Shown here: positions 26,059 to 34,913 of the stretch, in pieces
How the letters are laid out: every line of letters starts with the position of its first letter
Numbering within the stretch: position 1 is the stretch's first letter
Notes under the pieces: model-generated
Told to the model about the DNA's origin: nothing
The model's input: the letters and a program-made list of their open reading frames with translations, nothing else
Database searches by the model: none
Source: Paenibacillus_G elgii_A
Lineage (GTDB): Bacteria; Bacillota; Bacilli; Paenibacillales; NBRC-103111
Direction of reading: 5' to 3'
DNA length: 64,000 nucleotides
Assembly (NCBI GenBank): GCA_042219835.1
Contig: JBHJMN010000009.1
Span: 1-64,000 of the forward strand
Program-made: the position numbers and the translations under genes

Positions 26059-29000
26059 CTACTTCCCCTGGGGGTCGGCTGCCGTGATCATGTGCAGCAG
26101 CACTTGAGCGACTTCGGCGCGTACCGCGTGGACCCGCGGAGCAAGCCGGTCTTCCGCCTGCCCCTGCAGGAAGCCGAGCTTAACCGCCTGCCGGACCGCG
26201 TCCTCCGCCCAAGCGGAGATTTGTCCAGCGTCACGATAGGCCGCAAGCTGCTGCGCATCCGGCGCTGCCGCCTTGCCGCCCTGGAAAGCGTAAGCCCGCA
26301 TCAGCATGACGGCCATTTGCTCCCGGGTGACCGGTTCGCCCGGGGCAAACGACGTGCCCGTCACCCCGTCGACTACCCCTGCTCCATGGACCGCCGCAAT
26401 CGCGTCCGCATACCACGCCTTCGGGTCCACGTCACGGAAAGGCGTCCCCGACAGGCTTGCTTTCAGTCCAAGGGCGCGAACAAGCATGGCGGCAAATTCC
26501 GCACGCGTCGTAGCTCCTTGGGGGTTGAATTCGCGTTCCGTCACCCCGCTGACGATATGCTTGGATGCCATCACCTTCAGCGTGCGGTGCGCCCAATGAT
26601 CTTCCGGCACGTCCTCGAACGATTTGTCGTAATCCAGTACGGCGAACGTGCAGCAGGCCGTAACGGCCGCCGACACCGTACCCGCCGCTTTATCGACCTT
26701 CGCCCCGACAAAATCCCATGTCTTCGACGTTTCGTTATAGGCGTAAATGCCCAGCCGGTCCGGGTCGGTTGTCCGGGCGGCATCGTAAGGCAGCTTCAGC
26801 ACGACCGGCGCGGAGAACTTCTCCGGACGGAAAACCGGTTTGTTTGGCGTGACGGCGCTGATTCCGAGCTCATACACCGTCCCCGCCAAGCGCAGCTCCG
26901 ACGACGGGTCCGGCTTGGCCGCATTCGGCGCGACCGCCTGTTCTGCCGCCGGGTGCAGACGCAGCACAATCCGCGCGTCCGCCGTATCCGAAGGCAGGCT
27001 GCCGCTCACTTGTTCCAGCACCGCGGCCGGAATCGTGAGCGCTGCCTTGCCGATTTCCACTTCCAGCGGATTATTCCGCAGCAAGAAGGCGGCTTGCGCA
27101 GGAAGTGCCAGTTCGGCTGCAGTTTCATCCATACGCAGCGTCACTTTGCCATCCGCTGCCCGCCGAAGCTCCTCTTCCTTCACGACGACCGTCCCGGGCT
27201 TCTTCGACGGATCGTTCGATCCCGCCGCAGCAGAGCCGGATAGTGCGGGCTGCGAAGTGGAACTCGGTGAAGCCTCGGGTGTTGACGAGCCCGAGCCCGA
27301 ACCGGAATCCGAATCGGAGCTCGAATCAGGCTTCGGCGACGGTCCGGGGCTAGGGCCTGGTTCAGGCAGCGGGCCGGGACCAGGCTTTCCGGGCTCCATG
27401 CCCGCCGTGGTCATCGTCACGCTCGGCCCCCCGGCGCTCCAATTGCCCGCGCCGTCCATCGCCTCGACGCGGAACGTATACGCCGTGTTCGGGGCCAAGC
27501 CCCGGACCACGGTCGAATACACGCTGCCGGCCACGGTAGCCGATTGATCGGCACTCCAGCCGACGCGGTATCCGGCTACACCGTTGTCATCGGCGGCTGG
27601 CGTCCAAGTGAGCGTGACTTCGCCGCGGTTCACTTCCGCCGCGGTCAGCGTACTGCCTAACGGCCACGTAGGAGCGGCCGTATCCGGCCGCTCCGTACGC
27701 AGAGTCGTTACTGTTACGCTTGGACCGTCTGTGCTGACTCGTCCGCCCGCATCCGCCACCTGAACGGCGAACGTATAAGTCGTACCCGGCGCCAATTGGC
27801 GCACGTCATACCCGTAAGTGCTGCCGCTGACGCTGGTGATCGGGGCTCCGTTCTGATAGATGCGGTACGTCGCATCGGTTACCGAGCTCGTCACCGCCCC
27901 GGACCAGGCGAGGGATACGCCGGTTTCCGAGACGTTAGCGGCCTGCAGCGCGCCGCCCTCCCAATGTGGGACAAGCGGGTCGCGCAGCTTGATCGTGCGC
28001 GTCGCCCCTGCCGAACCGGCCACGTTGATCTGTACGACCAGTTTAGGCGACGTCTGAATGACCTGCACCGTGCTGTCCTGGCTTACCGGCACCAGCGAGC
28101 CGCGGTTCAGCTCGACAGTCACCGACGATTGCTTCTGCGTCGGATCGGAGACGGAGAGCGTAATTTCTCCATTCTGTTCCTTTGCCATTACGGATACCGG
28201 ATTTCGCGCCGTCAACGAGTCGACCGTGCCGGCCTGCCAGAAATTCGCAGCCGTGACCCCGAGCGACGGCTTGCTCACCGCCTGCACCTGAGCATTGTTT
28301 GCGAGAATCGACACCGGCGGCTGCGCGCTGTAGCTCTGGGTTGCTGCCGCATTCCGGTTTGGCAGCACGACGTAAGCGTAATCCGCGTTCACCGGCTTGA
28401 CGCCGTGCGGAATAGCCAGACTCAAATAATTGCGGGTGATCGGCGTCGCGCTGAACCCCGTATTGATATCCTTCCATGCCCCCGTGCGAGCTTCCCGCTT
28501 CACGGCCACATTCGCGCCGCTCGGAAAATAATACCCGATATCCATCCCCGGAACATTCCCGGTCAGATGCGCCCATTGAACCGTCTGATTGAGATTCGTG
28601 GTCTCCTTCGGCACGACGGAGCCGTCGATCGTCAAAATGTTATCGTTCCCGTCCGTGAGCTTCCGGTTCTCGGCGATGGTCTCCACAGGATTGCTGCCCG
28701 TAGAGGTGATGCCGGCGCCGAGCGCGACGATTTCGTCGTCGAGCAGGAACCAAGATTTTTTGCCCTGCAGGTCGCTGCCAGTGAGCTTCTTGAGCGTAAA
28801 GTCCATGCCGACCGCGCTGTACAGACCGTCCAGCGTAGAGCCGCCCACCCACGTTTGGGTGTTGGGATAGCTCGCCCAATCGGTCGCCGTCAGCGTTTTG
28901 CCGGAGCCGTCCGTCGTCGTGCCCGGCAGCCGGAACGAGTCTACCGTCGGCCAAAAATCGTTGCGGTACTGCGTCTGATCGTCATTGTACAAATACGTCA

Positions 29001-31122
29001 TGCCCACGCCCGTAAACCAGCCCTTCAAGTTCTCGCCGTTGCCCTTCTCGAACGAGGAAATCCGGTCGGAGAAGAGGCTGACGCCGAACAGGTAGCCGGG
29101 ACGGAAATGAAACACTTTGTCCATGCCCGCCATGATCTGGCTCTTCACCAGCTCGCCCCGCGGCTGCACGCCGGGATCGTTCAACAATCCTTTCAGCAGC
29201 TTGATTTCATAAATCGACGAGGATGCCTGATAATAATTCGTCGTGATTTGATCCTTCGTAATCCATTCCTTGACCATGCTGCGATAAGCGGCCGCTTTAT
29301 CCGCCGGTGCGCCGTCGGACATGCGCAGGATGGTCATCATCAGCCCCCGTGCGGAACCGGCGGTTTGCCGGGAAATCCCCCGCCCGTTTGTCATATCGAG
29401 TGCAAGTCCGTTATAGATGATCGGCTCGAAGCTTTGACTCACCCAATCGTACACGGTGTTCGTCCGCGGGTCCGTAATCGGCCAAGGCGAGCCGTTCAGC
29501 ATGAAGCCCATATCCGCGGCGCCCTTCAGCCATACCCCGCCGTACCCAGCGGTATAAGCGATGTTCGTGTGCTGCACCAGCGAGCCGTCGCGGTACACCC
29601 CATCGCCGCTCGTCGTATAGACAAACTCGCTGCCGATCGCATCGCGGCCCTGTACGATTTTCGCGCCGTTCTTGCCGATCACGCCGCGAAGCGTGACGAC
29701 CAGCGCTTTGTCCAGCAGGTTCGCGCCGTTCTGCTTCTTCCCTTTCACTCCGAGAACGGAGGAATAGACCGGGTCCGGGCAAAATTTGTCGATCGCTCTT
29801 ATGTACTGCTCCACCTGCGCCGGGCTCAGATCGTCATACAGCAGTACAAGAATATCGTTAATGGTTTGAGCCGCTCCGATCTCCCAGTCCCACCAGTTGT
29901 CATACGGCGTTTTGTTCTCGTTGTACCGGTTCGCGTACATCCAGTCCATTGCCTCGACAAGATCCTTCTTCAGCGCCGGATTGTTGTACAAGGCCGAGTA
30001 AGGCGTCTTATAAGCGACCGCCATCGTTCTTAAGCGGGAGAAGCTCGATGTCATCTGCGCGGAGACGGTCGTGCTGGCCAGATCGCTCCACAGATACGTG
30101 CGCCCCGCCGCCGTGTTCAGCTTGTTCCAAAATCCGGTTTGCTCCGCATTGCTGACGGAGGAAGCAAGACTGCCCAGAAAATAGGCATAGTCGGCATCCG
30201 CAGGGTCATAGCCGGTACCGCCCGTCAGCTTGTCCAGCCATTTCAGCCGGATCGCATCATAGGCCTGCATCATCTGGGCGCTTTCCACGCTGACGATCGA
30301 TTGCGCCGACAAACGGCCGTCATCGGTCCGCGCGGTAATGGTAGCGGAACCCGCCTGGTTGCCCGTAACCAAGCCCGCAGCCGATACGGAAGCGATCGAA
30401 GCGTTGGACGACGACCAGAGCGCCGTCACGTCGGATGCCGCGCTGCTCGGCGTAATGACCGGAGTCAACTGCACGGTTTTCCCCACTTCGACGGATACGC
30501 CGATAGGTTCTAAAGCAAGACCGGTCGCCCCGGTCCACTCCGTGAACGTCACATCGTCCACCCAAGCGGTGCCGGAAGCAAAATCGAAGATCGGCTCCAC
30601 CACGACTTTGTTCACGTTGGATGGAATCGTCAGATACAGATCGTACAGCTGCCAATCGTTCGTTCCTTTTAATTTCGGCGTAAGCGGGCCGTCGCTGATT
30701 TTCGTACTGGAGTTAAGATACTGCGTCCGGACATACATGCCGCCGCTTCCGGCAATCACGTTGTCCGTCTTCATCCACAAAGACAGCTTATAGCTTTTGT
30801 TCGGTGTAACGAGCGGCGATTGCGTGACGGAAGCCCGGTCTGACGTCGCGCTTCCGGACAGCCTTAGAGCCTTCGTACCGCCGTGCGATTGCGAGGGGTC
30901 CACGGCAAACGCGCCGCCGCCGACTTTGAATCCGCCTGTCCAGTTGGACGGCGCTTTCCCTCCCGTCCACTTACCGGAGCTGTCTGTGATAACGGTTTCA
31001 AAATCGCCGTTCAACACCAAGCTCCCCGTAGCGGCCATCCCGATCCCTCCTCCTGTCGGGGCAAACCAGCCGGGCATCACTAATGCCAGGATCGTCAAAA
31101 TTTTCACCATGTTCATTTTCAT
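26059..31122 (-). CDS. Cell-surface polysaccharide lyase family 8 with FN3 and SLH domains
   Basis: A 1687-residue exported enzyme that should cleave uronic-acid polysaccharides (hyaluronate/chondroitin or xanthan) by beta-elimination. Domains: signal peptide (1-31); carbohydrate-binding domain (33-196); Big2 Ig-like domain (201-281); PL8 alpha-toroid (286-660) with NWWDWEIG (409-416) and the triad N468 (NGANLLD), H518 (QHTN) and Y527 (AGYGG), whose 50- and 9-residue spacings match characterised PL8 lyases; beta-sandwich (665-1050); two FN3 domains (1055-1142, 1152-1240); Pro/Ser/Asp-rich linker (1241-1300); an adaptor domain (1305-1495); three SLH repeats (1500-1560, 1562-1620, 1628-1680) binding pyruvylated wall polymer. 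ATG 31122 follows GGGAGGG. Confidence 0.92.
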   Translation of the reverse strand: MKMNMVKILTILALVMPGWFAPTGGGIGMAATGSLVLNGDFETVITDSSGKWTGGKAPSNWTGGFKVGGGAFAVDPSQSHGGTKALRLSGSATSDRASVTQSPLVTPNKSYKLSLWMKTDNVIAGSGGMYVRTQYLNSSTKISDGPLTPKLKGTNDWQLYDLYLTIPSNVNKVVVEPIFDFASGTAWVDDVTFTEWTGATGLALEPIGVSVEVGKTVQLTPVITPSSAASDVTALWSSSNASIASVSAAGLVTGNQAGSATITARTDDGRLSAQSIVSVESAQMMQAYDAIRLKWLDKLTGGTGYDPADADYAYFLGSLASSVSNAEQTGFWNKLNTAAGRTYLWSDLASTTVSAQMTSSFSRLRTMAVAYKTPYSALYNNPALKKDLVEAMDWMYANRYNENKTPYDNWWDWEIGAAQTINDILVLLYDDLSPAQVEQYIRAIDKFCPDPVYSSVLGVKGKKQNGANLLDKALVVTLRGVIGKNGAKIVQGRDAIGSEFVYTTSGDGVYRDGSLVQHTNIAYTAGYGGVWLKGAADMGFMLNGSPWPITDPRTNTVYDWVSQSFEPIIYNGLALDMTNGRGISRQTAGSARGLMMTILRMSDGAPADKAAAYRSMVKEWITKDQITTNYYQASSSIYEIKLLKGLLNDPGVQPRGELVKSQIMAGMDKVFHFRPGYLFGVSLFSDRISSFEKGNGENLKGWFTGVGMTYLYNDDQTQYRNDFWPTVDSFRLPGTTTDGSGKTLTATDWASYPNTQTWVGGSTLDGLYSAVGMDFTLKKLTGSDLQGKKSWFLLDDEIVALGAGITSTGSNPVETIAENRKLTDGNDNILTIDGSVVPKETTNLNQTVQWAHLTGNVPGMDIGYYFPSGANVAVKREARTGAWKDINTGFSATPITRNYLSLAIPHGVKPVNADYAYVVLPNRNAAATQSYSAQPPVSILANNAQVQAVSKPSLGVTAANFWQAGTVDSLTARNPVSVMAKEQNGEITLSVSDPTQKQSSVTVELNRGSLVPVSQDSTVQVIQTSPKLVVQINVAGSAGATRTIKLRDPLVPHWEGGALQAANVSETGVSLAWSGAVTSSVTDATYRIYQNGAPITSVSGSTYGYDVRQLAPGTTYTFAVQVADAGGRVSTDGPSVTVTTLRTERPDTAAPTWPLGSTLTAAEVNRGEVTLTWTPAADDNGVAGYRVGWSADQSATVAGSVYSTVVRGLAPNTAYTFRVEAMDGAGNWSAGGPSVTMTTAGMEPGKPGPGPLPEPGPSPGPSPKPDSSSDSDSGSGSGSSTPEASPSSTSQPALSGSAAAGSNDPSKKPGTVVVKEEELRRAADGKVTLRMDETAAELALPAQAAFLLRNNPLEVEIGKAALTIPAAVLEQVSGSLPSDTADARIVLRLHPAAEQAVAPNAAKPDPSSELRLAGTVYELGISAVTPNKPVFRPEKFSAPVVLKLPYDAARTTDPDRLGIYAYNETSKTWDFVGAKVDKAAGTVSAAVTACCTFAVLDYDKSFEDVPEDHWAHRTLKVMASKHIVSGVTEREFNPQGATTRAEFAAMLVRALGLKASLSGTPFRDVDPKAWYADAIAAVHGAGVVDGVTGTSFAPGEPVTREQMAVMLMRAYAFQGGKAAAPDAQQLAAYRDAGQISAWAEDAVRQAVKLGFLQGQAEDRLAPRVHAVRAEVAQVLLHMITAADPQGK

Positions 31123-31313
31123 TCTGGTCCCTCCCAGCGGCTTTCGGCCAAACGTCCCCCCAGTTCAAGCAGAACGCGCGAGACTCCGGCCGCTTTTGCA
31201 TCTCTATACTTACAAAAATACCGTCCGCTTGGCAAGGCTCAATTCTTGTATATCGGCCCGGGCAAAAAATGTTCCCGCTTTTTCCGCCGCAGGCAGCCAT
31301 TTTCAAACGAAAA

Positions 31314-31345
31314 AACCCGTCTTATGAAGCCCATAAGGACGGGTT
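31314..31345 (-). terminator. Rho-independent terminator after the sigma factor gene
   Basis: AACCCGTC (31314-31321) pairs with GACGGGTT (31338-31345), extended by TTAT/ATAA, and on the minus strand runs into a T tract. It would end transcription of the sigma-factor gene 125 bases before the lyase start. The rest of 31123-31469 probably holds the lyase promoter; nothing else is recognised. Confidence 0.8.
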
Positions 31346-31469
31346 AGATATCATTGTCGTTTTCTCTGGCGCCATCAATCCTATGAGATAGCTTCCGCAA
31401 AAAAAATAAATCCAAGGGGAATCCCGCTGGCAGACCTGTACGAAAGCTTTGCTCTACCATCATCTTGGA

Positions 31470-31991
31470 TTAATGCATAACCACCCCAAGGCTCAAAGGG
31501 GAACGGGACTCCTCCATCCATTTGCTTAACCGTTCCCTGCTGCACCAAACGCCTTTTTTTACACGCTCCGGGGACATCTCTAGAATTTCCCCTATCTCTT
31601 CATAGGATAGCTGACATTCGTACTTCAGCGATACGATCAGCTTCGCCTCATCCGGCAGCGCATCAACGGCTTCGAGGATGGTACGGGGTCCGAGTTTAAC
31701 CTTCTTCAGCCCGCGTTTGCCCGAAGCTTTAGCCATTTTGCACCGGTGAATAAGCACCCGGTAGGCAACTGTCCTTATAGAACCGGTCATTGACGCAAAC
31801 CCTTCCTCCGCATGTCTGCGAAACACCTCGACGAACGTACGCTCTACCTCTTGCACCGCAAGTTCGCGGTATTGGAGCAGCCGGTGCGCAAGCCGGTAGA
31901 ACGGATCATGCAGCGATTCGACAAAGCTGCGGAATTGTTGAAGCTGTTCTTGGCCGTCCGCAGAAGCCTGCTGGTATTGCTGTGGATTCAT
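31470..31991 (-). CDS. ECF-type RNA polymerase sigma factor
   Basis: A 173-residue sigma-70 family protein with region 2 (about 22-90, RLAHRLLQYRELAVQEVERT) and region 4 (about 112-165: ALPDEAKLIVSLKYECQLSYEEIGEILEMSPERVKKGV), the usual ECF size. Start chosen at ATG 31991 because GGAGG is eight bases before it; an upstream in-frame ATG (32012) is less well placed. No anti-sigma gene is adjacent, so control must come from elsewhere or from its own level. It sits alone between the lyase and mannosidase genes and ends at a strong terminator. Confidence 0.85.
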   Translation of the reverse strand: MNPQQYQQASADGQEQLQQFRSFVESLHDPFYRLAHRLLQYRELAVQEVERTFVEVFRRHAEEGFASMTGSIRTVAYRVLIHRCKMAKASGKRGLKKVKLGPRTILEAVDALPDEAKLIVSLKYECQLSYEEIGEILEMSPERVKKGVWCSRERLSKWMEESRSPLSLGVVMH

Positions 31992-32099
31992 GCTTTTTGC
32001 CTCCGTTCTCATCGTCTATTTCATTTTAAGTACCCGATGTGTACTTCAAGTGTCTTTTTTGGAAAAGTAGAGAAGCTTCACACTTTTTTTCATCGACAC

Positions 32100-32138
32100 A
32101 AAAAAGCAGCCTAACCCCCGATTCGAGGTTTAGGCTGC
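32100..32138 (-). terminator. Rho-independent terminator at the end of carbohydrate locus 2
   Basis: GCAGCCTAA (32106-32114) pairs with TTAGGCTGC (32130-32138); on the minus strand a run of six T follows (32105-32100). It lies just after the GH38 stop. Confidence 0.88.
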
Positions 32139-32153
32139 CCTGCAGCAGTTATC

Positions 32154-34889
32154 TTATTTGTGCTTAACGCCCAGCGTGACAATCTCGTAAGGACCGACCG
32201 GCAAAGTCAAGCTCGGGCCCTCCGAAACGAGCGGCCCCGCTTCCTCCAAGACGTTGCTTTTGTAGACCGATTCCGCGCCGCGGGCCGAATGCAGCCCCAG
32301 CTCCGTTCCGGCCGCTTCCATGTTGAACCATCTCAGCATGAGATCGCCGGAAGCCTCGCTCACTTTCATGGACGAGAACGCAAGTGCCTCGCCCTCCCAG
32401 CGGTACGGAGCATAGCCTGAAGCGATCGAGCCGCCGTGCACACCGGTTTGGCAAACCGTCCACGGAACCTGGAACAAGTACGCCTCGGCAAAAGCGCCCG
32501 AAGCCGAGCCATCGCCGCTATGCGGAATAATCTCCAGCCGCACCGTCTGCTCGCCGAGACATTGCGCCTCCGGCGTCGGGAACAAGCCCCAGTCGCCCAG
32601 CTCGCTGACGGATCTAAGCAGCGTGACGGCAATCGTATTCCGTCCGTCCCGCAGCACTTCGTACTCCTGAAGCCCGAGGTTGGCGATCGTGAGGCCCGCC
32701 CCTGCTCCGCTTACGTCCACGAACGCTTGCTGATGCTGGGCATTGCTCGGATTTTCCCACTCGGCCGCCGGCTCGTTGTCCCGCGTCGCAATTTCGAAGA
32801 TCGAATCGGCGCGGTGTACCGCCGTCTCCACGTCGGTCGGGAAGAGCGCGCGCAGCCGGTGATCCTTCGCCTGATTGTTGAAGGACGCCTGCAGCTCGAC
32901 GCCGCGGCCGCTGCGGCTCAGACTGACCTGCGTGCGGATCGTGAGCGGCACCATGTCCTTGACGCGCTGCCCTTTGCGGTGCGGGAAATAGACCAGCTCC
33001 CGCTTCTCCTGCTCGAACACGGCATCGCCCGAAGCCGGAATCGACCATTCGTGCACGATTTCCACCGTCGCACGGTATGGCGTATCCTCGACGACGCGGA
33101 TGTCCGCCTTCAGCCCTTTCGTCGTCAGCGTCGTCTCGCCGTTCGGCTGCTTGTACATATACTCGTTGCCGATATCGCCGGTATTCTCGTACACACCCAA
33201 ATCGCGGAACGTACGGCCCGTTTGCTTGTCCGTCACGGTGAGAGAACCGTCCTCCGCGATCTCGACGCGAAGCAGGCCGTTCTCCATCACACGGTCGCCG
33301 TTCAGCAGCGAAGCGGCGTCGGCAGCCGGTGACGAAGCCCGGTCGGCCGGCTTAAGCCACGCGTACGCGGCAAGGCCAAGCGCAGGCACGTTCTGCGCCT
33401 CGAAGGTAAGGCTCACCCTGCGGCACATATACGGCTGACGAAACTTGTCGTCCGGCAGGTCGTAGCCGAACTGCAGGCCCAGATCCTGCATCGTGAACGG
33501 CACGGCGCGTCCTTCCGCATCGACCAGCGTGCGGCCGGAAACATCGAACTCCTGCATGCGGCGGCTCATCTCGTCCAGCGGGAAGCCGTCGCGGAAGTAT
33601 AAGCGCTCGGCGTCCAGCTCGACGGTGACGACTCCGGTCCGATCCCAGCCCGTCGTATTGAAGACGACGAGCGGGCGCGCCTCCGCGCCCATACGGACGA
33701 AGACGGATGTATCGACTGCTTCCGCAATGACGCGTTTGCTATCGTCGACGATGGTCTCGGTCACATGACGGCTTTTGTCGAAGCGGGTAATCATCTCGCG
33801 GTGTACCTCATCCACGCTGCAGCCGCAGATACTGTCGTGCGGGTGGTTTTGCATCAGCGTTTTCCAAGCGTACGTGAACAAGTGGTGCGGATACTCCTTG
33901 CCCAGCAAGTACGCGAAGGACGCCAGCGGCTCGGCCACTTTCTCCAGCAGCGCCTGCCCCTGCTGGTTCATCTGCTTCAAGTAAATGCGGGCGGACGCGG
34001 TATTGACCAGTGTCGACCATCCGTCCGTGCGCTGGCTGCGCAGCTCGCCTTTCACCACGGACAGCTCCCGATCCACAGACCGGTTCACGGCTTGCAAGTA
34101 ATCTGTCACGTTCGAGTGGACGAAGTCGGTGTCCGGGAACAGCTTCCGCGCCGTGCGGATCGCCTCGGACAAGTCCTGCTGGATCGGCTGGTGGTCACAG
34201 CCGTTCATGAACAGGAGCTCGCCGGTGGAAGCGTATTTCTCGGCATCCGCCAGCTTCCGCTCCCAATACTCCTTCGCTTCCTTCTCGTCCGTCGGAACCT
34301 CCATCCCGTTGCAGTACCAGTTCGCGAACAAAATGCCAAGCACCCGCGAGCCGTCCGGACCTTCCCAAAGCAGCTCGGAGAACGACGATTCGTAGTCCGA
34401 ATCGGACACGGTATTGTTGAAGCCCGTCGGCTTGACGCCTCGGCCGAACATCGCGTTGTCGATGCCGGCCTGGCGCAAAATTTGCGGCGCCTGCCCCATG
34501 TTGCCGAACGTGTCGGGGAAATAGCCGACCTTGGTGATCGTCCCGTACCGCGCTGCGTCCTGATGCCCGATCAGCAGGTTGCGCAGGTTCGCTTCGCTGC
34601 TCGTCAGGAACGCGTCCTGCAAAATATACCAAGGTCCGATATGAATGCGGCCTTCCCGGATGAACGCTTCAAGCTGCTCCTTCTTTTCCGGCCGAACCTG
34701 GAGATAGTCTTCCAAAATAATCGTCTGGCCGTCCAGATAAAAGCTCTTGAATTCCGGATCGCGCTCAAGCGTATGAAGCAGCGTGTCCATCAGCTGGATC
34801 AGCAGCATATGATGCTTTTCGTAGGGCAAATACCATTCCCGGTCCCAGTGCGTATGGGAAATAATATGCGCGGTTCTTTTTTTGCTCAT
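32154..34889 (-). CDS. GH38 alpha-mannosidase
   Basis: A 911-residue cytoplasmic zinc enzyme that removes alpha-mannose residues with retention. The N-terminal catalytic domain shows SHTHWDREW (11-19) with zinc ligands H14 and D16, the nucleophile in GYFPDTFGN (D126), and the late zinc histidine motif NHPHDSICGC near residue 345. The C-terminal half is the GH38 beta-sandwich (GLRVEIAEDGSLTVTDKQTG-like strands; RDLGVYENTGDIGNEY). MngB-type relatives act on mannosylglycerate or alpha-mannosides. Last gene of the block, 24 bases below the GH-A gene; ATG 34889 follows GGAGG. Confidence 0.92.
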   Translation of the reverse strand: MSKKRTAHIISHTHWDREWYLPYEKHHMLLIQLMDTLLHTLERDPEFKSFYLDGQTIILEDYLQVRPEKKEQLEAFIREGRIHIGPWYILQDAFLTSSEANLRNLLIGHQDAARYGTITKVGYFPDTFGNMGQAPQILRQAGIDNAMFGRGVKPTGFNNTVSDSDYESSFSELLWEGPDGSRVLGILFANWYCNGMEVPTDEKEAKEYWERKLADAEKYASTGELLFMNGCDHQPIQQDLSEAIRTARKLFPDTDFVHSNVTDYLQAVNRSVDRELSVVKGELRSQRTDGWSTLVNTASARIYLKQMNQQGQALLEKVAEPLASFAYLLGKEYPHHLFTYAWKTLMQNHPHDSICGCSVDEVHREMITRFDKSRHVTETIVDDSKRVIAEAVDTSVFVRMGAEARPLVVFNTTGWDRTGVVTVELDAERLYFRDGFPLDEMSRRMQEFDVSGRTLVDAEGRAVPFTMQDLGLQFGYDLPDDKFRQPYMCRRVSLTFEAQNVPALGLAAYAWLKPADRASSPAADAASLLNGDRVMENGLLRVEIAEDGSLTVTDKQTGRTFRDLGVYENTGDIGNEYMYKQPNGETTLTTKGLKADIRVVEDTPYRATVEIVHEWSIPASGDAVFEQEKRELVYFPHRKGQRVKDMVPLTIRTQVSLSRSGRGVELQASFNNQAKDHRLRALFPTDVETAVHRADSIFEIATRDNEPAAEWENPSNAQHQQAFVDVSGAGAGLTIANLGLQEYEVLRDGRNTIAVTLLRSVSELGDWGLFPTPEAQCLGEQTVRLEIIPHSGDGSASGAFAEAYLFQVPWTVCQTGVHGGSIASGYAPYRWEGEALAFSSMKVSEASGDLMLRWFNMEAAGTELGLHSARGAESVYKSNVLEEAGPLVSEGPSLTLPVGPYEIVTLGVKHK

Positions 34890-34913
34890 GGCTTGTGACG
34901 CCTCCTCCCCGGA

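Noticed and set aside
27796..30033. A 745-residue plus-strand frame opposite the lyase
   Set aside because: Arg/His/Val-rich shadow of the PL8 gene, no domains recognisable.
32436..34898. Long plus-strand frames across the GH38 gene (for example 33765-34898)
   Set aside because: Mirror of a gene with full catalytic motifs on the minus strand; composition is that of antisense GC-rich DNA.
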